This document shows positions 50,629 through 60,487 of a stretch of DNA of 64,000 bases, one piece after another. Below the pieces are notes generated by a model, which was not told the DNA's origin, searched no databases, and saw only the letters and a list, made by a program, of their open reading frames with translations. The stretch's first letter is position 1. Each line of letters opens with the position of its first letter. Position numbers and translations under genes: made by a program. The stretch is from Hydrogenoanaerobacterium sp032017025 (GTDB taxonomy: Bacteria; Bacillota; Clostridia; Oscillospirales; Ruminococcaceae), in NCBI RefSeq assembly GCF_032017025.1, contig NZ_DALZQO010000002.1, positions 124,001-188,000 on the forward strand. The letters are read 5' to 3'.

Positions 50629-52212
50629 TTGTATAGGGCCCTTATCGTAGATGATGAATTAGCAGCGCGCGAAACTTTACAATGTTTGATTCAGTGGGAT
50701 AGGATAGGGTTTGAGCAACCTGTTTGTGCAAATAACGGTCTACAAGCGCTGGAGCTTTACAAACAAAATCGTTTTGACGTAGTATTTACCGATATTGAAA
50801 TGCCGCTGATGGACGGCTTGGAATTAATTGAGCAGATACGCGCCCTTTGTCCAAAGCAGAAGGTTGTTGTAATCAGCTGCCATGAAAGCTTTGAATATGC
50901 CAGATGTGCCATGCGGTTGGGGGTAGATGATTACCTCATTAAGGACCTCATGAATGCGGACGAGCTTTACGTGCATATGGTCAACATCAAGTCAGAGCTG
51001 GAAGCCCAGTCAGACTACTTAAATATCGAGAAAAAATACGATATTAACGATATTGTGGAACGACTTTTGGTTGAGGATGATACCATTACACCACAGGAAC
51101 GCGCCATGGCAGAAGAACTGATGGGGCTAAATAAAAAAGAGGCAATCGCGGCGCTCTCGGTGATAGTGGATAGCTATGAAAAAATGAAAGCAAAGTTAAG
51201 ACAAGAGGCCAACACCTGGTACCAAAGCATGGCGAGTTTCAAGGCAGAACTACAGTTAAACAGCCTGGCCTCGGTGGAGATTAAGGAAGGCGAGTACCTA
51301 CTGATTTTTCAAGCAGGAGACAGCTTCAGCATGCTTAATTTCATCAACTACTCGATACAGTATGCCAACTATATTCGCAGCCTTGCAAACAAGCTGGGCA
51401 TATTATCGGTGAGCATTGGAATTTCTAATTTCAGTTCCAAACTGTCTGATATTCCGGTGATGTACGAGCAAGCATTTCAGGCGTGCGGTATGCGCGTAGT
51501 CGCAGGGCTTAACAAAAGTTTAATGTATCACGGTATTGGTAAGCAGCACCGTACGTTTGATAAAACAGCGCTTGATCGTTCGGTGCGTCAAGTAAAGGAA
51601 CTGCTGTTTAATGCGGACCTCAGATGCCTCAAGTTGGTGCAGCGTTTGTACGCCACAGATATGATAGATGGTTTTATGGAACTGAATTATTACAACTATC
51701 TTAATTCACGACTCTATGGTGTGGCGTTTGATTATATCGATCAGAATGAAATTAGCTACAGTACTCTGTTTCAAAACAACTTGTTGGATATAGAAGAAAT
51801 TGCAGCGCTGGAAACTGCAATACAGATGGCGGATTGCTTCTGTAAGATTTTTCAAATACTTATTGAACAAAGAAAAGGTTCGATAAGAAATGATGGCAGC
51901 CTTACACAGCGTGCAAAGCATGTGATTGAAGAAAATTATGATAAGGGGATTACGCTGGGGGATATTGCCAATACGCTGCATGTGCATAAGGGATATTTAT
52001 GCCGTGTGTTTAAGGAAGAAACCGGAGAAAACCTGATGCAGTATGTCATCAACTTCAAAATAGAAAAAGCAAAGGAGATGCTTTTTACAACCTCACTGAA
52101 GCTGTATGAGATTTCAGAAAAATTGGGCTTTGCTTCTCCGCAGTATTTTTCCTCGGTGTTTAAGCGCCAAACAAACCTTACGCCAAACGAATATAAAAAG
52201 CAAAACAGCTAA
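50629..52212 (+). CDS. YesN-type response regulator (AraC output)
   Basis: The 527-residue regulator has a receiver with D55 (FTDIEMPLMDG), a long middle region of about 300 residues, and a C-terminal AraC DNA-binding domain (about 425-525; LHVHKGYLCRVFKEETGENL, later FASPQYFSSVFKRQTNLTPN). GGGAG eight bases before a TTG sets the start. It is the partner of the preceding kinase. Pieces of its coding sequence are duplicated in swapped order just downstream. Confidence 0.93.
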   Translation: MYRALIVDDELAARETLQCLIQWDRIGFEQPVCANNGLQALELYKQNRFDVVFTDIEMPLMDGLELIEQIRALCPKQKVVVISCHESFEYARCAMRLGVDDYLIKDLMNADELYVHMVNIKSELEAQSDYLNIEKKYDINDIVERLLVEDDTITPQERAMAEELMGLNKKEAIAALSVIVDSYEKMKAKLRQEANTWYQSMASFKAELQLNSLASVEIKEGEYLLIFQAGDSFSMLNFINYSIQYANYIRSLANKLGILSVSIGISNFSSKLSDIPVMYEQAFQACGMRVVAGLNKSLMYHGIGKQHRTFDKTALDRSVRQVKELLFNADLRCLKLVQRLYATDMIDGFMELNYYNYLNSRLYGVAFDYIDQNEISYSTLFQNNLLDIEEIAALETAIQMADCFCKIFQILIEQRKGSIRNDGSLTQRAKHVIEENYDKGITLGDIANTLHVHKGYLCRVFKEETGENLMQYVINFKIEKAKEMLFTTSLKLYEISEKLGFASPQYFSSVFKRQTNLTPNEYKKQNS

Positions 52213-52218
52213 GAAAAA

Positions 52219-52319
52219 TAGTTGCAGGGCTTAACAGAAATTTAATGTATGATGGTATTAATAAGCAACACCGAGCATTGGAATTTCTTATTTCAGTTCC
52301 AAACTGTCTGATATTCGGT
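52219..52319 (+). repeat. Permuted duplicate of two internal response-regulator segments
   Basis: Bases 52219-52273 copy 51497-51551 of the regulator gene (47 of 55 identical). Bases 52274-52319 copy 51412-51458 (one substitution and one deletion), so the two pieces are in reversed order. The copy is non-coding and lies directly after the gene. It looks like the remnant of a tandem duplication from which the middle was lost, or a trace of a paralogous gene. Confidence 0.85.
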
Positions 52320-52355
52320 CAATTTCTATAGCTATGAGCGTATTCGGCTAAAAAT

Positions 52356-52389
52356 AAAACTGGCTCCGTTTTCATACGGAGCCAGTTTT
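52356..52389. terminator. Terminator between convergent operons
   Basis: AAAACTGGCTCCG and CGGAGCCAGTTTT pair perfectly over 13 bases around an eight-base loop, with T residues on both strands. It should serve the regulator operon and the convergent GH31 gene. Confidence 0.88.
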
Positions 52390-52483
52390 GCGTAATTTTT
52401 AGATATTTTACGTCTGGAGCTATTATTTCCTGTCCGTTGCTATTGTTTGATCATCGGCGGAGAGGTACTTTCTGTTGGGTAAA

Positions 52484-55400
52484 TCAGTTATCGTTTTGTC
52501 TGCGCTTGTATAGAACGATTGCTACCAGTACCACAACGGTAAGCACTGCCAGAGCAACAGCAATTATAGGCCTGCTGCCCGGCTGTGGAGCAATGCTTTC
52601 CCCAGCCGCACCGGCAAAATGGGGTGCTATGCTCGGATCATCTTTTTCGGATGCATCGAGCTCCGCCGCAACCGAAACTCCTCCCGTTTCGGGGTTAAAA
52701 CTGTCTGCGAAAATTACCGAAGAACCGGTGAGAGGCACGGTGCTCACCACAAAGTCGGAGCAATGGGTGATGCTGAAGGTGAACCAACCGTCTGTGCCCA
52801 CCGAGATATTCGAAGCCACTAGCTCAAGGCGGTTTTTCTCCGCGTTATAATAGTACACAAACAGGTTCTTACCTGTGTACTCCTCAAGCCGTACCCGAAT
52901 ATCGGTTTTGCCGGGGAGAGTACCATGGTGCTCGAAGTGCAGCGTTTGGGTGCTCACATTGCCTGTAAGCTTCGCTATGTCGGCATCCTTTTCGCTGCCT
53001 AAGCGGATGCGGGTGTTTAGGTAAATAAGGCCGGGCATATCGCTTCGGATGTTGCCGCCGGTAAACTGCCACTGATACCAGCCGCCGTCAAGCATCAGGG
53101 TTTTATCGTCATATTGCTTTAACGTATCTAGAATAAAGGTGGGCAGGTAGTGGTCCTTATTCACGTTTACACGGATGACAGCGTCTTTTTCCGAGTTTTC
53201 CAGCTGATCCGCCACAGGGCGCCCGCTCACGGAATTTTGCATTGGGGAACCGGAGCCTGAACTGCCGGAGTTTGATACCGGCGGATCAACTGGTGGTACC
53301 TCCGGGTCGGTTGCGTTCGCGGCAGTTACAATAATGCGGTAAGCTGCAGTTGCCAATACCTTGCCAAGGCTGTCCAAAGCCTCAGCCTTGGCGGTCAGCT
53401 CACCCTTATTAAGCGTTTTAGCGGTGTAGGTCCAGCTTCCATCGGCAGCAGGGGTTACGTTGGCGGTCAGGTCACCTACAGAAAGGCGAACTGTAGCAGC
53501 GCCGAAGCTGGTGCCGGTAAAGGTGACAGGCAAGGTATCTATAGTGGAATGAATGTACACGTTATCAAACTTGGCCTGCATTCCGCTGGCGTAAAGCCCG
53601 GCGGAGCCGTTCGTCCAAGCGAGGGTTTTTATGCCTTCGTCTGTATAGGTTAGTTTTTGCACACCGTCTACGAATAGGGTAATGGTATTGCCTTTTGCTA
53701 TAGCTTTAAGACGATAGGTTTGCCCCGGTTCCATAGTGAAGCTTTCACTGATGTCAGCTTCCACGCCGCCTTCCGCGCGTTTCAGAATACGTAGCCCTTT
53801 CCCATGGGTATATCCTACAAGGTAGCAGGAATTGTACTCGTTGTACCGCAGGTTAAAACCAACGGTTTTTCCGCTTACAGGGGCTGGCAGAAGTATATCG
53901 GTTTGTATGGTGTAATCCTGCCAGCTTAGGTCGCCTTGCATCAGTGAACCGCGCGCGGCGTTGCCGTCGTATGCGAGAAGGTGGTTGCCGTCGGCTGTTT
54001 CTTCAAAATTGTAGCTGCCCTCCGGCGCGAGGTTGTCCCAGGCATCCAGATTTCCACTCTCAAAGTCATCCGAAATGTCAATAGAGATGGGCGCTGTAAT
54101 GGCGACCGTTGTGGGCAATACTTCAAAAGTAACCGCGTTGGAAGTTACGGTATGGGGGGATCCCAAATTGTCATTTAAGGTTACGCTGGCAGTAATTTGC
54201 GCCTTGCCAGGGGCAACCGCAATAACATTGCCGTACTTGTTTACTGATACTACGCCAGCGTCGCTTGAGGTGTAAGCGATGGTGGCTTTTTTTAAGTCGG
54301 CAGGTTGCTCGTTGTCACAAAGTGCTTGTGTGACAGACACTGCGGAGGTACCATTTGCCGCAAGCGTGCTGCTCGCCCCTTGGTTCAGGGTAAGAGTAGC
54401 GGAAACAACAGCGCCGCTGCCCTCGCCGCCGGTCAGTTCATAATTGTGCCCGGCAATGTAATCGAACTTAATGGAACGGTTAACCCCATTGTAGGTAAAA
54501 GGCACGGTTTGCCCGGTGGTAGTGTCTGTTACCTTTAAGCTGGCGGGTGACCAACCGATATTGCTGTTGGTAATGATGGATTTGGAGGTGCTGTCGATAT
54601 GGGTGTATTCGTAAACAGAACCGTTGTTTGCAATTGGGAAGACCTCCACGAAGTAATGGCCTTTATCCGCCATATCTTCACCTACCAGAACGCCCTTGCC
54701 TCCTACGAAGGCAGGGATTTCATCAATAGGGTGGTATCTGTCTTTTAAAAGCAGGCCGCTTTCTTCCACAACATAAGTTTTGCCGGTGGAATACTCAATC
54801 CAGGTACCCTCAGGCAGGTACACATCACGAGTATCGGTCTTATTAAAATCAGTACCGAACAATGGTGCGGCCAAAAGGCTTTCGCCTAGCAGCCACTCAT
54901 ATTCGCGCTCGGTGGTGTTGATCATGGTGTGGGTGTATGCATCATCAGGGTATGCGATGTAAAGCGGGGTGAAGGAGTAAGGGTAGCCTGTTTCCCAGCT
55001 TTTTAGCGCTGCGTCGTAGATGTAGGGTGCATAGGTGCTGTGCCAGTTGATGGCGTTAAAGGCTGCGTTTTTATAGTCCTCATTGTTCATCTTCAGCGCG
55101 TTGATACCCAGAGAAAGGCTGGGGTTCAGCGCCGCAAACTGAGCGTTTCGCACCAAATACTTTTGGAAGGTTGGGTCATTGATGTTGCCGCCTGTACCGC
55201 CCACGATATCGGGGTAAACATTGGAAACGCCGCTGGCGGCATAAGCCAGCAGGTTGATGGGCATACGGTCGGGCGAGCTGTTAAAGCCGTTGTTGCTGGT
55301 GCCAAAATTGGCGTCGTTGATGCGAAGGATATCACCCGACAGGGAATAAGCGCCGTTGCGCATGATCATAACGTTATCGTCTGTCTCAATAATATGTGAA

Positions 55401-58400
55401 AGAAGGCGATTAAAGTTGCCGTCGTGGTAAGTGCGCTGTCCGTTGAGCACCATGGTATCTTCTTTATAGCCGTCCACGCCCCAAAGCGCAGCTTGCTGAC
55501 GGTACCATTCCGCCGCTTCGGGGTTGGCACCATCCACATAGGCGGTCATACCGCGGCTGATATTCCCCGTGGGGTATTTTGCGGCAATTTTCATCATACT
55601 GCCGTCGCGGTTTTTGAGGTAATAACCCTTGTCGATCAGTTCATCCACAAAGGTTCCGTCTACGGAGGGAGCTTGCTTGCCGTCAAGCTCTTCGGGCAGC
55701 TTAAGGTGTACGCGAAGCCCCAGCAACAGTTTCACGCCAAGGTCGTTGAAAAAGGTTTTGATGCCGTCCGGGTTGGGAAAACGGGGGTTGGGCAGGCCGT
55801 CCTTGCGGCCGTTGGGATCCTTCTCATCATCCCAGATTCCAAAGCTGGTGGTGGTGCCCTCCAGCCCGCTGCGGTCGCCTTTCCAAAAGCCGGAGCCGAT
55901 GACTGCCCAAGTGATGTCGTAACCTTCGTCGATATAATCCTGCACGGTTTCCATAACCGAGCTCTGGTAAGCATTCCAGCCCAAAGCGCCAAATGCCTCC
56001 CAGCCGAGCCCAAACATTTCATAATGCGGTTTGGTATCGATATACCCATGTTGATTGCGCACGTTGCGGTAATCCTTATAAATCTGCTTCATATCGCCAA
56101 AGAAATAGTACAACGTTGTAATTTTCTCAGTTTCCAGCATGCCGAGCAGGGTATGCTCTTCGTTTATGACAACACGCTTATCGGCCTCTTCAAACAATAC
56201 CTGAGCAAATCCGCGTTGAGGAGAAATAGCAAAGTTTGAGATAAAGCGCACCGGGCCGCCGTCGCGGTTGGTAAAATCACCCGCATTTGTTCGGTTTACG
56301 CCAAACACATTGCTGGTTTCACGCACACTGCTGCCGGTATTGCTTACTGCACCATGGTCGCCCAGGCCATACATGGGGCTTATATTGCCCTCCACCCTCG
56401 CATCGATGGTGTATAGGTCACCTAAATTGGGTTTTACTTCTTCGGGGGCTTGTGCAGGGTCTCCGTCGTAGGAGATGATAATATCTCCTACGGTATTCCA
56501 TCCCGTTAAATCACCGTTGAAATCATCCTCAAACAGGGCAGAACCGTCTGAGCCGGCAACGCGCACGTTATCGGCTTTTGCTGTTGTGGTAGAAGCGGTA
56601 ATGCCTGCGGTTCCTTTGGAAATCGAGGCGTCGGTCGTCTCGATTAGCTTGCTGCCGTCTGCAAGGCAGGTAATGTTATCGCCCTCCAATTTAATTTCAA
56701 GGCGGTAGAATTTTTTGTATTCATAAACAAAATCAACAGCGTTTAATTCGGTGGCAATACCGTTGACTACTTTTGAGAGAACAGCCTTTTGGCCACCCTT
56801 AGAGGTGAGCGCGAAGCGGTAATGGTTGTCGCTATTGGTGTAACGTGCCAGCAATGCCACTGAAGTGGTTTCATCGTCGTTGGTAAAGCTGATGTCCGCA
56901 GCTGCAGTGTAGTCGGCCCACTCCAAGCCATTCTTCACATGTGCGGTGGTGTCGCCCATGGTAGCGTTTAAATACAGGTACTTATCCGAGTTGGTCAGAC
57001 CCAAGTCACCGTCGGGGTTCTCAGCCCGCAGTTCGTTTTTAAGTTCCATTGTGCTGATGTCGGCTCCGGTAGATTTATCTATGTCCGATTTTTCTTCGAA
57101 ATCCTCGGCAACGTTAGTTATTGTTTTACCATCAAAATCGTTTTCATAGTAAATTTCGTCCGGGTCATTCGAGTTGTATACCTTAATGTCATCATAGCAG
57201 GTATAGTCTTTGTAGGTACGCAGACCGCAGCCGCCCGACAGCATTTCTTCGGTTGCGTTGGAATCGGCTGCATCAAAAATCAGTACGTCGTTTAGGTAAC
57301 ACTGCACTTTATTGTCCTTCACCGTTAGCTTCATGCGGTACCACTTGTTTGGGGCAAGGGCTTCCAGAGCCTGCTCCCCCAAGGTAACGGAATTTCCGGT
57401 ATCGGAGAGACGCTTTAAAGAGGCGCTTTTCTCTTTCAAAAAGAACAGGTGAAACGCGTTGAATGCCTTGTAATGGGCAAAAATACCGCTGCTGCTTTGA
57501 CCGACCGTTTTGTTTTCAAAACGTACACGGGCCTCCATGGTGTAGTTGTTATTCGGAATCGAGCCATTTGTCAACAGCTTGACCGAAGTCTGGCTCAACG
57601 AAGACGGTTTTACGGTAAGATAAGTGTTGTTTGCCGCGTCGTTGACAGGTAGGTTATCGGCACCCAGCATGCGCTCCCACTTGGAAAGATCGGGTGAGGG
57701 AGCGCTGAAATCCTCCTGATACAGGATGGTTCCGTCTGCGGCGGTCACCTTGATGTTGTCATAGACAGCTTTGCCGCTCTTATCAACGCGGATACCACAG
57801 CTGCCCGAAAGCTGAGCTGTGGACGCAGTCTTATCCTCCACCTGATAAATTAAAGCATCGTCGAAGTAGCATTCAATGTTTCTCCCCGATACTTTCATCT
57901 TGAGGTTGTACCAAACATCCTGCTCTACTTTGATATCAGGCTGCTTGCACACTCCTGAGAAATCGGTCTCTACGCCGGAGGCCCCGATGTGTTTCAGCAG
58001 TGGCTTGGAGCCAACCTTTAAAAAGAAAAGGGGGAAATCGTTGGAAGCGCCGTAATGAGCAAAAATGCCCGCTGACTTGCTGCTATCCGCCAGCTTCATA
58101 TCCGCTTCAATGGTGTAATCCTCGCCCAAATTCTGCAGCTTTAGGCGCCGGACGGTAGCATTGAGGCTGTCCAAAGAGTTTACCTGTAGGTTATTGTCAT
58201 CCGCACTGCTGGTGTAGGCAAAGGGCTCTACCAAGACGTCGCCAAGATTGGGAACTGACAGGGTCTCACCGTCTGTTTGTGCATCGGAGGGGGCAATGNN
58301 NNNNNNNNGGGGCAATGATCTCGCTGTTTGGCACGGTGATTGCTTCCGATGTGCCAGCACCCGAGTCGATGCTTTCATCGCCTTCAGCAGAGGATGAGAT

Positions 58401-58910
58401 TGCTGCATCTTTATTCGCTGCCTCGTCAGAGGGTACAGAAATGTTCTGTATAAAATCCCCCAGCACCATCGTTTTGGGCAGGGTGCTTTCCAGTAAGGCG
58501 GTAGTACCCTTTTGCGGTGCAATGGCAAAGCGGACATAATGTTCAAAAAGTTCAATTTGCACATCTGCCTTAGTGCCATTGGTGTTGGTCACTTCAAAGC
58601 TGGCAATATCACCGGTGAGGCCGATGTATGTGCTGCCCTTTGCATCATACAGGGTGCCGCCAGCTTTGCCAAAGCGAATTCCCGAAACGGGGTGCATATC
58701 TGCAATGGCAGAGCCGTCAGGGCGATAAAAGCCGTAGCGGAACCCATTTTTGGCTACCCTTACGGTGTAGTTCTGTGTTGCAATGGTTACCGTACCATTG
58801 TTGTCGGTTACGGTTGTCCGCCCTTGGGCGAATATTGGCAGGTATAAGCTTTGCAAAAGCAAGGCTACAGCCAAGATAAACGCAGAAATCGAATGCCGTA
58901 ATTTTCTCAA
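52484..58910 (-). CDS. Giant secreted multidomain GH31 glycosidase
   Basis: Removing the ten N and a 9-base duplicated overlap joins two frames into one protein of about 2135 residues. A signal peptide (SLYLPIFAQG) follows a TTG start with GAGAGGTG. The first part of the GH31 N-terminal domain (about 33-150) is followed by three LamG/DUF1080-like sandwich domains (about 219-414, 414-584, 584-800), then the rest of that domain (807-945) and the catalytic barrel (about 945-1330). Likely nucleophile is D1145 (GVDGYKED) and acid/base D1193 (RINDANFG). Big_2-like, LamG-like and Ig-like domains follow. A C-terminal helix with KRRQNDN anchors it. It probably cleaves alpha-linked glucans or xylosides at the cell surface. 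Confidence 0.88.
58299..58308. other. Scaffold gap of ten N inside the GH31 gene
   Basis: Both flanks carry the same nine bases GGGGCAATG (58290-58298 and 58309-58317). Merging them gives one continuous frame reading NSEIIAPSDAQTDG. The gap is therefore an artefact of two overlapping contigs placed end to end. Confidence 0.93.
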
Positions 58911-58936
58911 TCATAACACCTCTCAAAAATTGTTTT

Positions 58937-58982
58937 GTCTGGATAAATCTGAAAATTAAGTAAAAAACAGAATTATCCAGAC
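58937..58982 (-). promoter_or_regulatory. Inverted TCTGGAT motif upstream of the GH31 gene
   Basis: GTCTGGATAA (58937-58946) and TTATCCAGAC (58973-58982) are perfect inverted copies 26 bases apart, 27 bases upstream of the GH31 start. The same core TCTGGAT occurs twice before the FAD oxidoreductase gene. Probably a binding site for the AraC regulator at 59257-60180. Confidence 0.55.
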
Positions 58983-59200
58983 TTTAATACAAAACATCTA
59001 AAAAGACAAATTAAAATGAATAAAATATAGCACATTTTATTTGCTTTTTATTAATCATAACAGAGAAATTAAAATAGTCCTTAATAATTATGCAAAATTT
59101 CTTTAGTATTCTGCACAATTGCTTTTTTGATTGGAGCATTTGTCCAAAAGAACAGTATTCATTTGTCCTATTTCTCTAATCATCTGGAGAATCATGCATA

Positions 59201-59254
59201 AAAATGTCCCCTGCAAAATATTCCAGAAGAATTATTTTACAGGGGACATTTTTT
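59201..59254. terminator. Terminator of the PocR-AraC gene
   Basis: ATGTCCCCTG with A/T extension pairs with CAGGGGACAT across an AT-rich loop and has T runs on both strands. It directly follows the regulator stop codon on the minus strand. The rest of 58911-59256 is AT-rich upstream sequence of the GH31 gene. Confidence 0.85.
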
Positions 59255-59256
59255 AT

Positions 59257-60180
59257 TTACAATGGTTGAGAAGGTGCGTCTTCTCGAAACCGCCGCCGGA
59301 ACTCTGTAGGTGGAATACCGATCAAATCAGTAAATACGCGGGAAAAATAATTGGGATCGTTGAAGCCTACATTGATGGTGATATCGGCAATGGAATCTGA
59401 GGTTGTGATGAGATAATTTTTTGAAAATTCAACCCTTATTTTATTGATATAGGTGTTGATATTTACTCCGGTGCGCTTTTTGAAGATATGGCTGATATAA
59501 GAATCGCTGCAGTGGCAGAAGTTTGAAATTTCCTGAACGCCGATTTTAGCGTTATAATTTTGCCGAATAAACTCAAGAGCATGGGAGATAATCGTGTCTT
59601 CACTGGAGTTGTAGCGCTTTTTTCCCAAGTTGGGCGCCGTGTGGGTGGCCTGGAGGTTCGTGTAAGTAAGTGAAAGATACTCCGAGATCACCTCCATCAT
59701 GGGGATAAGAGAATCTGGGGTGATGGTGGGGGCAGAGACATGCTGCTCGAAAAGTTGGATTGCAGTGTCGGTATCAAGAATATGAGAAGACTTACACACC
59801 TTTCGGATGCGAAACAGCGAGCGCTTATCTCCAACCGGGAAAAAACCGACGTTGATAGAGCCGAGCAAAGTGCCCTCGCTAACAATAGGCACCACGTATT
59901 CGCCAAGGCCGCCATGGCACATGCCAAAGAAATGTGTTTCTAACTGCTCGCATTTGTTGTGCATTTTACGAATCATCGAAAGGCAGTCAAAATATTTCTC
60001 ACGATCCTGCTTTATGTACATGCAATAAGGGTTGGTGTGGGCCAGAAAAGGGCGAAGCACCGTGTCCAGCTCTTTGTTGATGGGGATAAAGCCGCAGAAG
60101 TCTTTGATGCAGACCTGTACGTTAAAACGCTCCTGCACAAAGGTAAGATATTCACCAATTTTTGCAAATTTGTTAGCCAT
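59257..60180 (-). CDS. AraC-family regulator with PocR sensory domain
   Basis: The 307-residue regulator has an N-terminal PocR-type domain (about 10-165) with conserved cysteines (CLSMIRKMHNKCEQLETHFF and GMCHGGLGEYVVPIV). A C-terminal AraC double helix-turn-helix (about 205-300; SDSYISHIFKKRTGVNINTY, later FNDPNYFSRVFTDLIGIPPT) follows. GGAGAGAGG precedes the ATG of MANKFAKIGEYL. PocR domains bind small organic ligands and are widespread in carbohydrate regulators. It sits between the GH31 gene and the FAD oxidoreductase gene, both preceded by a shared motif, so it probably controls both. Confidence 0.9.
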   Translation of the reverse strand: MANKFAKIGEYLTFVQERFNVQVCIKDFCGFIPINKELDTVLRPFLAHTNPYCMYIKQDREKYFDCLSMIRKMHNKCEQLETHFFGMCHGGLGEYVVPIVSEGTLLGSINVGFFPVGDKRSLFRIRKVCKSSHILDTDTAIQLFEQHVSAPTITPDSLIPMMEVISEYLSLTYTNLQATHTAPNLGKKRYNSSEDTIISHALEFIRQNYNAKIGVQEISNFCHCSDSYISHIFKKRTGVNINTYINKIRVEFSKNYLITTSDSIADITINVGFNDPNYFSRVFTDLIGIPPTEFRRRFREDAPSQPL

Positions 60181-60259
60181 AAGCCTCTCTCCTAACATTA
60201 GCAGATTGTTTTTTAAGAGTAACGCATTTGAATGTGACTGTCAAGGATTAAAGCAGAAA

Positions 60260-60425
60260 AATCCAGATTATATGCAGGATATTTCTTGAAAAGTAATTTT
60301 TTATTTGCTAATATGAAAGCACAACAAGAAAAAATGCCAAAAAATACAGATTATAACTGATATAACTAGATAAAATATCAATATTACACAATATTCTTCG
60401 GATTTTTCTGTAATAAATCTGGATT
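60260..60425 (+). promoter_or_regulatory. Inverted TCTGGAT motif pair before the FAD oxidoreductase gene
   Basis: AATCCAGATT (60260-60269) and AATCTGGATT (60416-60425) are exact reverse complements, at the two ends of the divergent region between the AraC regulator and the oxidoreductase. They share the ATCCAGA/TCTGGAT core with the site before the GH31 gene. The region otherwise is AT-rich with no gene. Confidence 0.5.
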
Positions 60426-60487
60426 GTTTTAAAAAGTAATCGTTTTGGCAAATAGTTTTGTAAAGAGCATTTAAGGAGGCTGTAAAG

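Noticed and set aside
52600..56710. Many plus-strand frames opposite the GH31 gene, up to 271 codons
   Set aside because: They are antisense shadows of a long GC-richer coding region, without ribosome binding sites or recognisable domains.
58717..58926. Alternative ATG start and short frame at the GH31 N-terminus
   Set aside because: The TTG frame gives a proper signal peptide and the long glycosidase; the ATG frame ends early and is a shadow.
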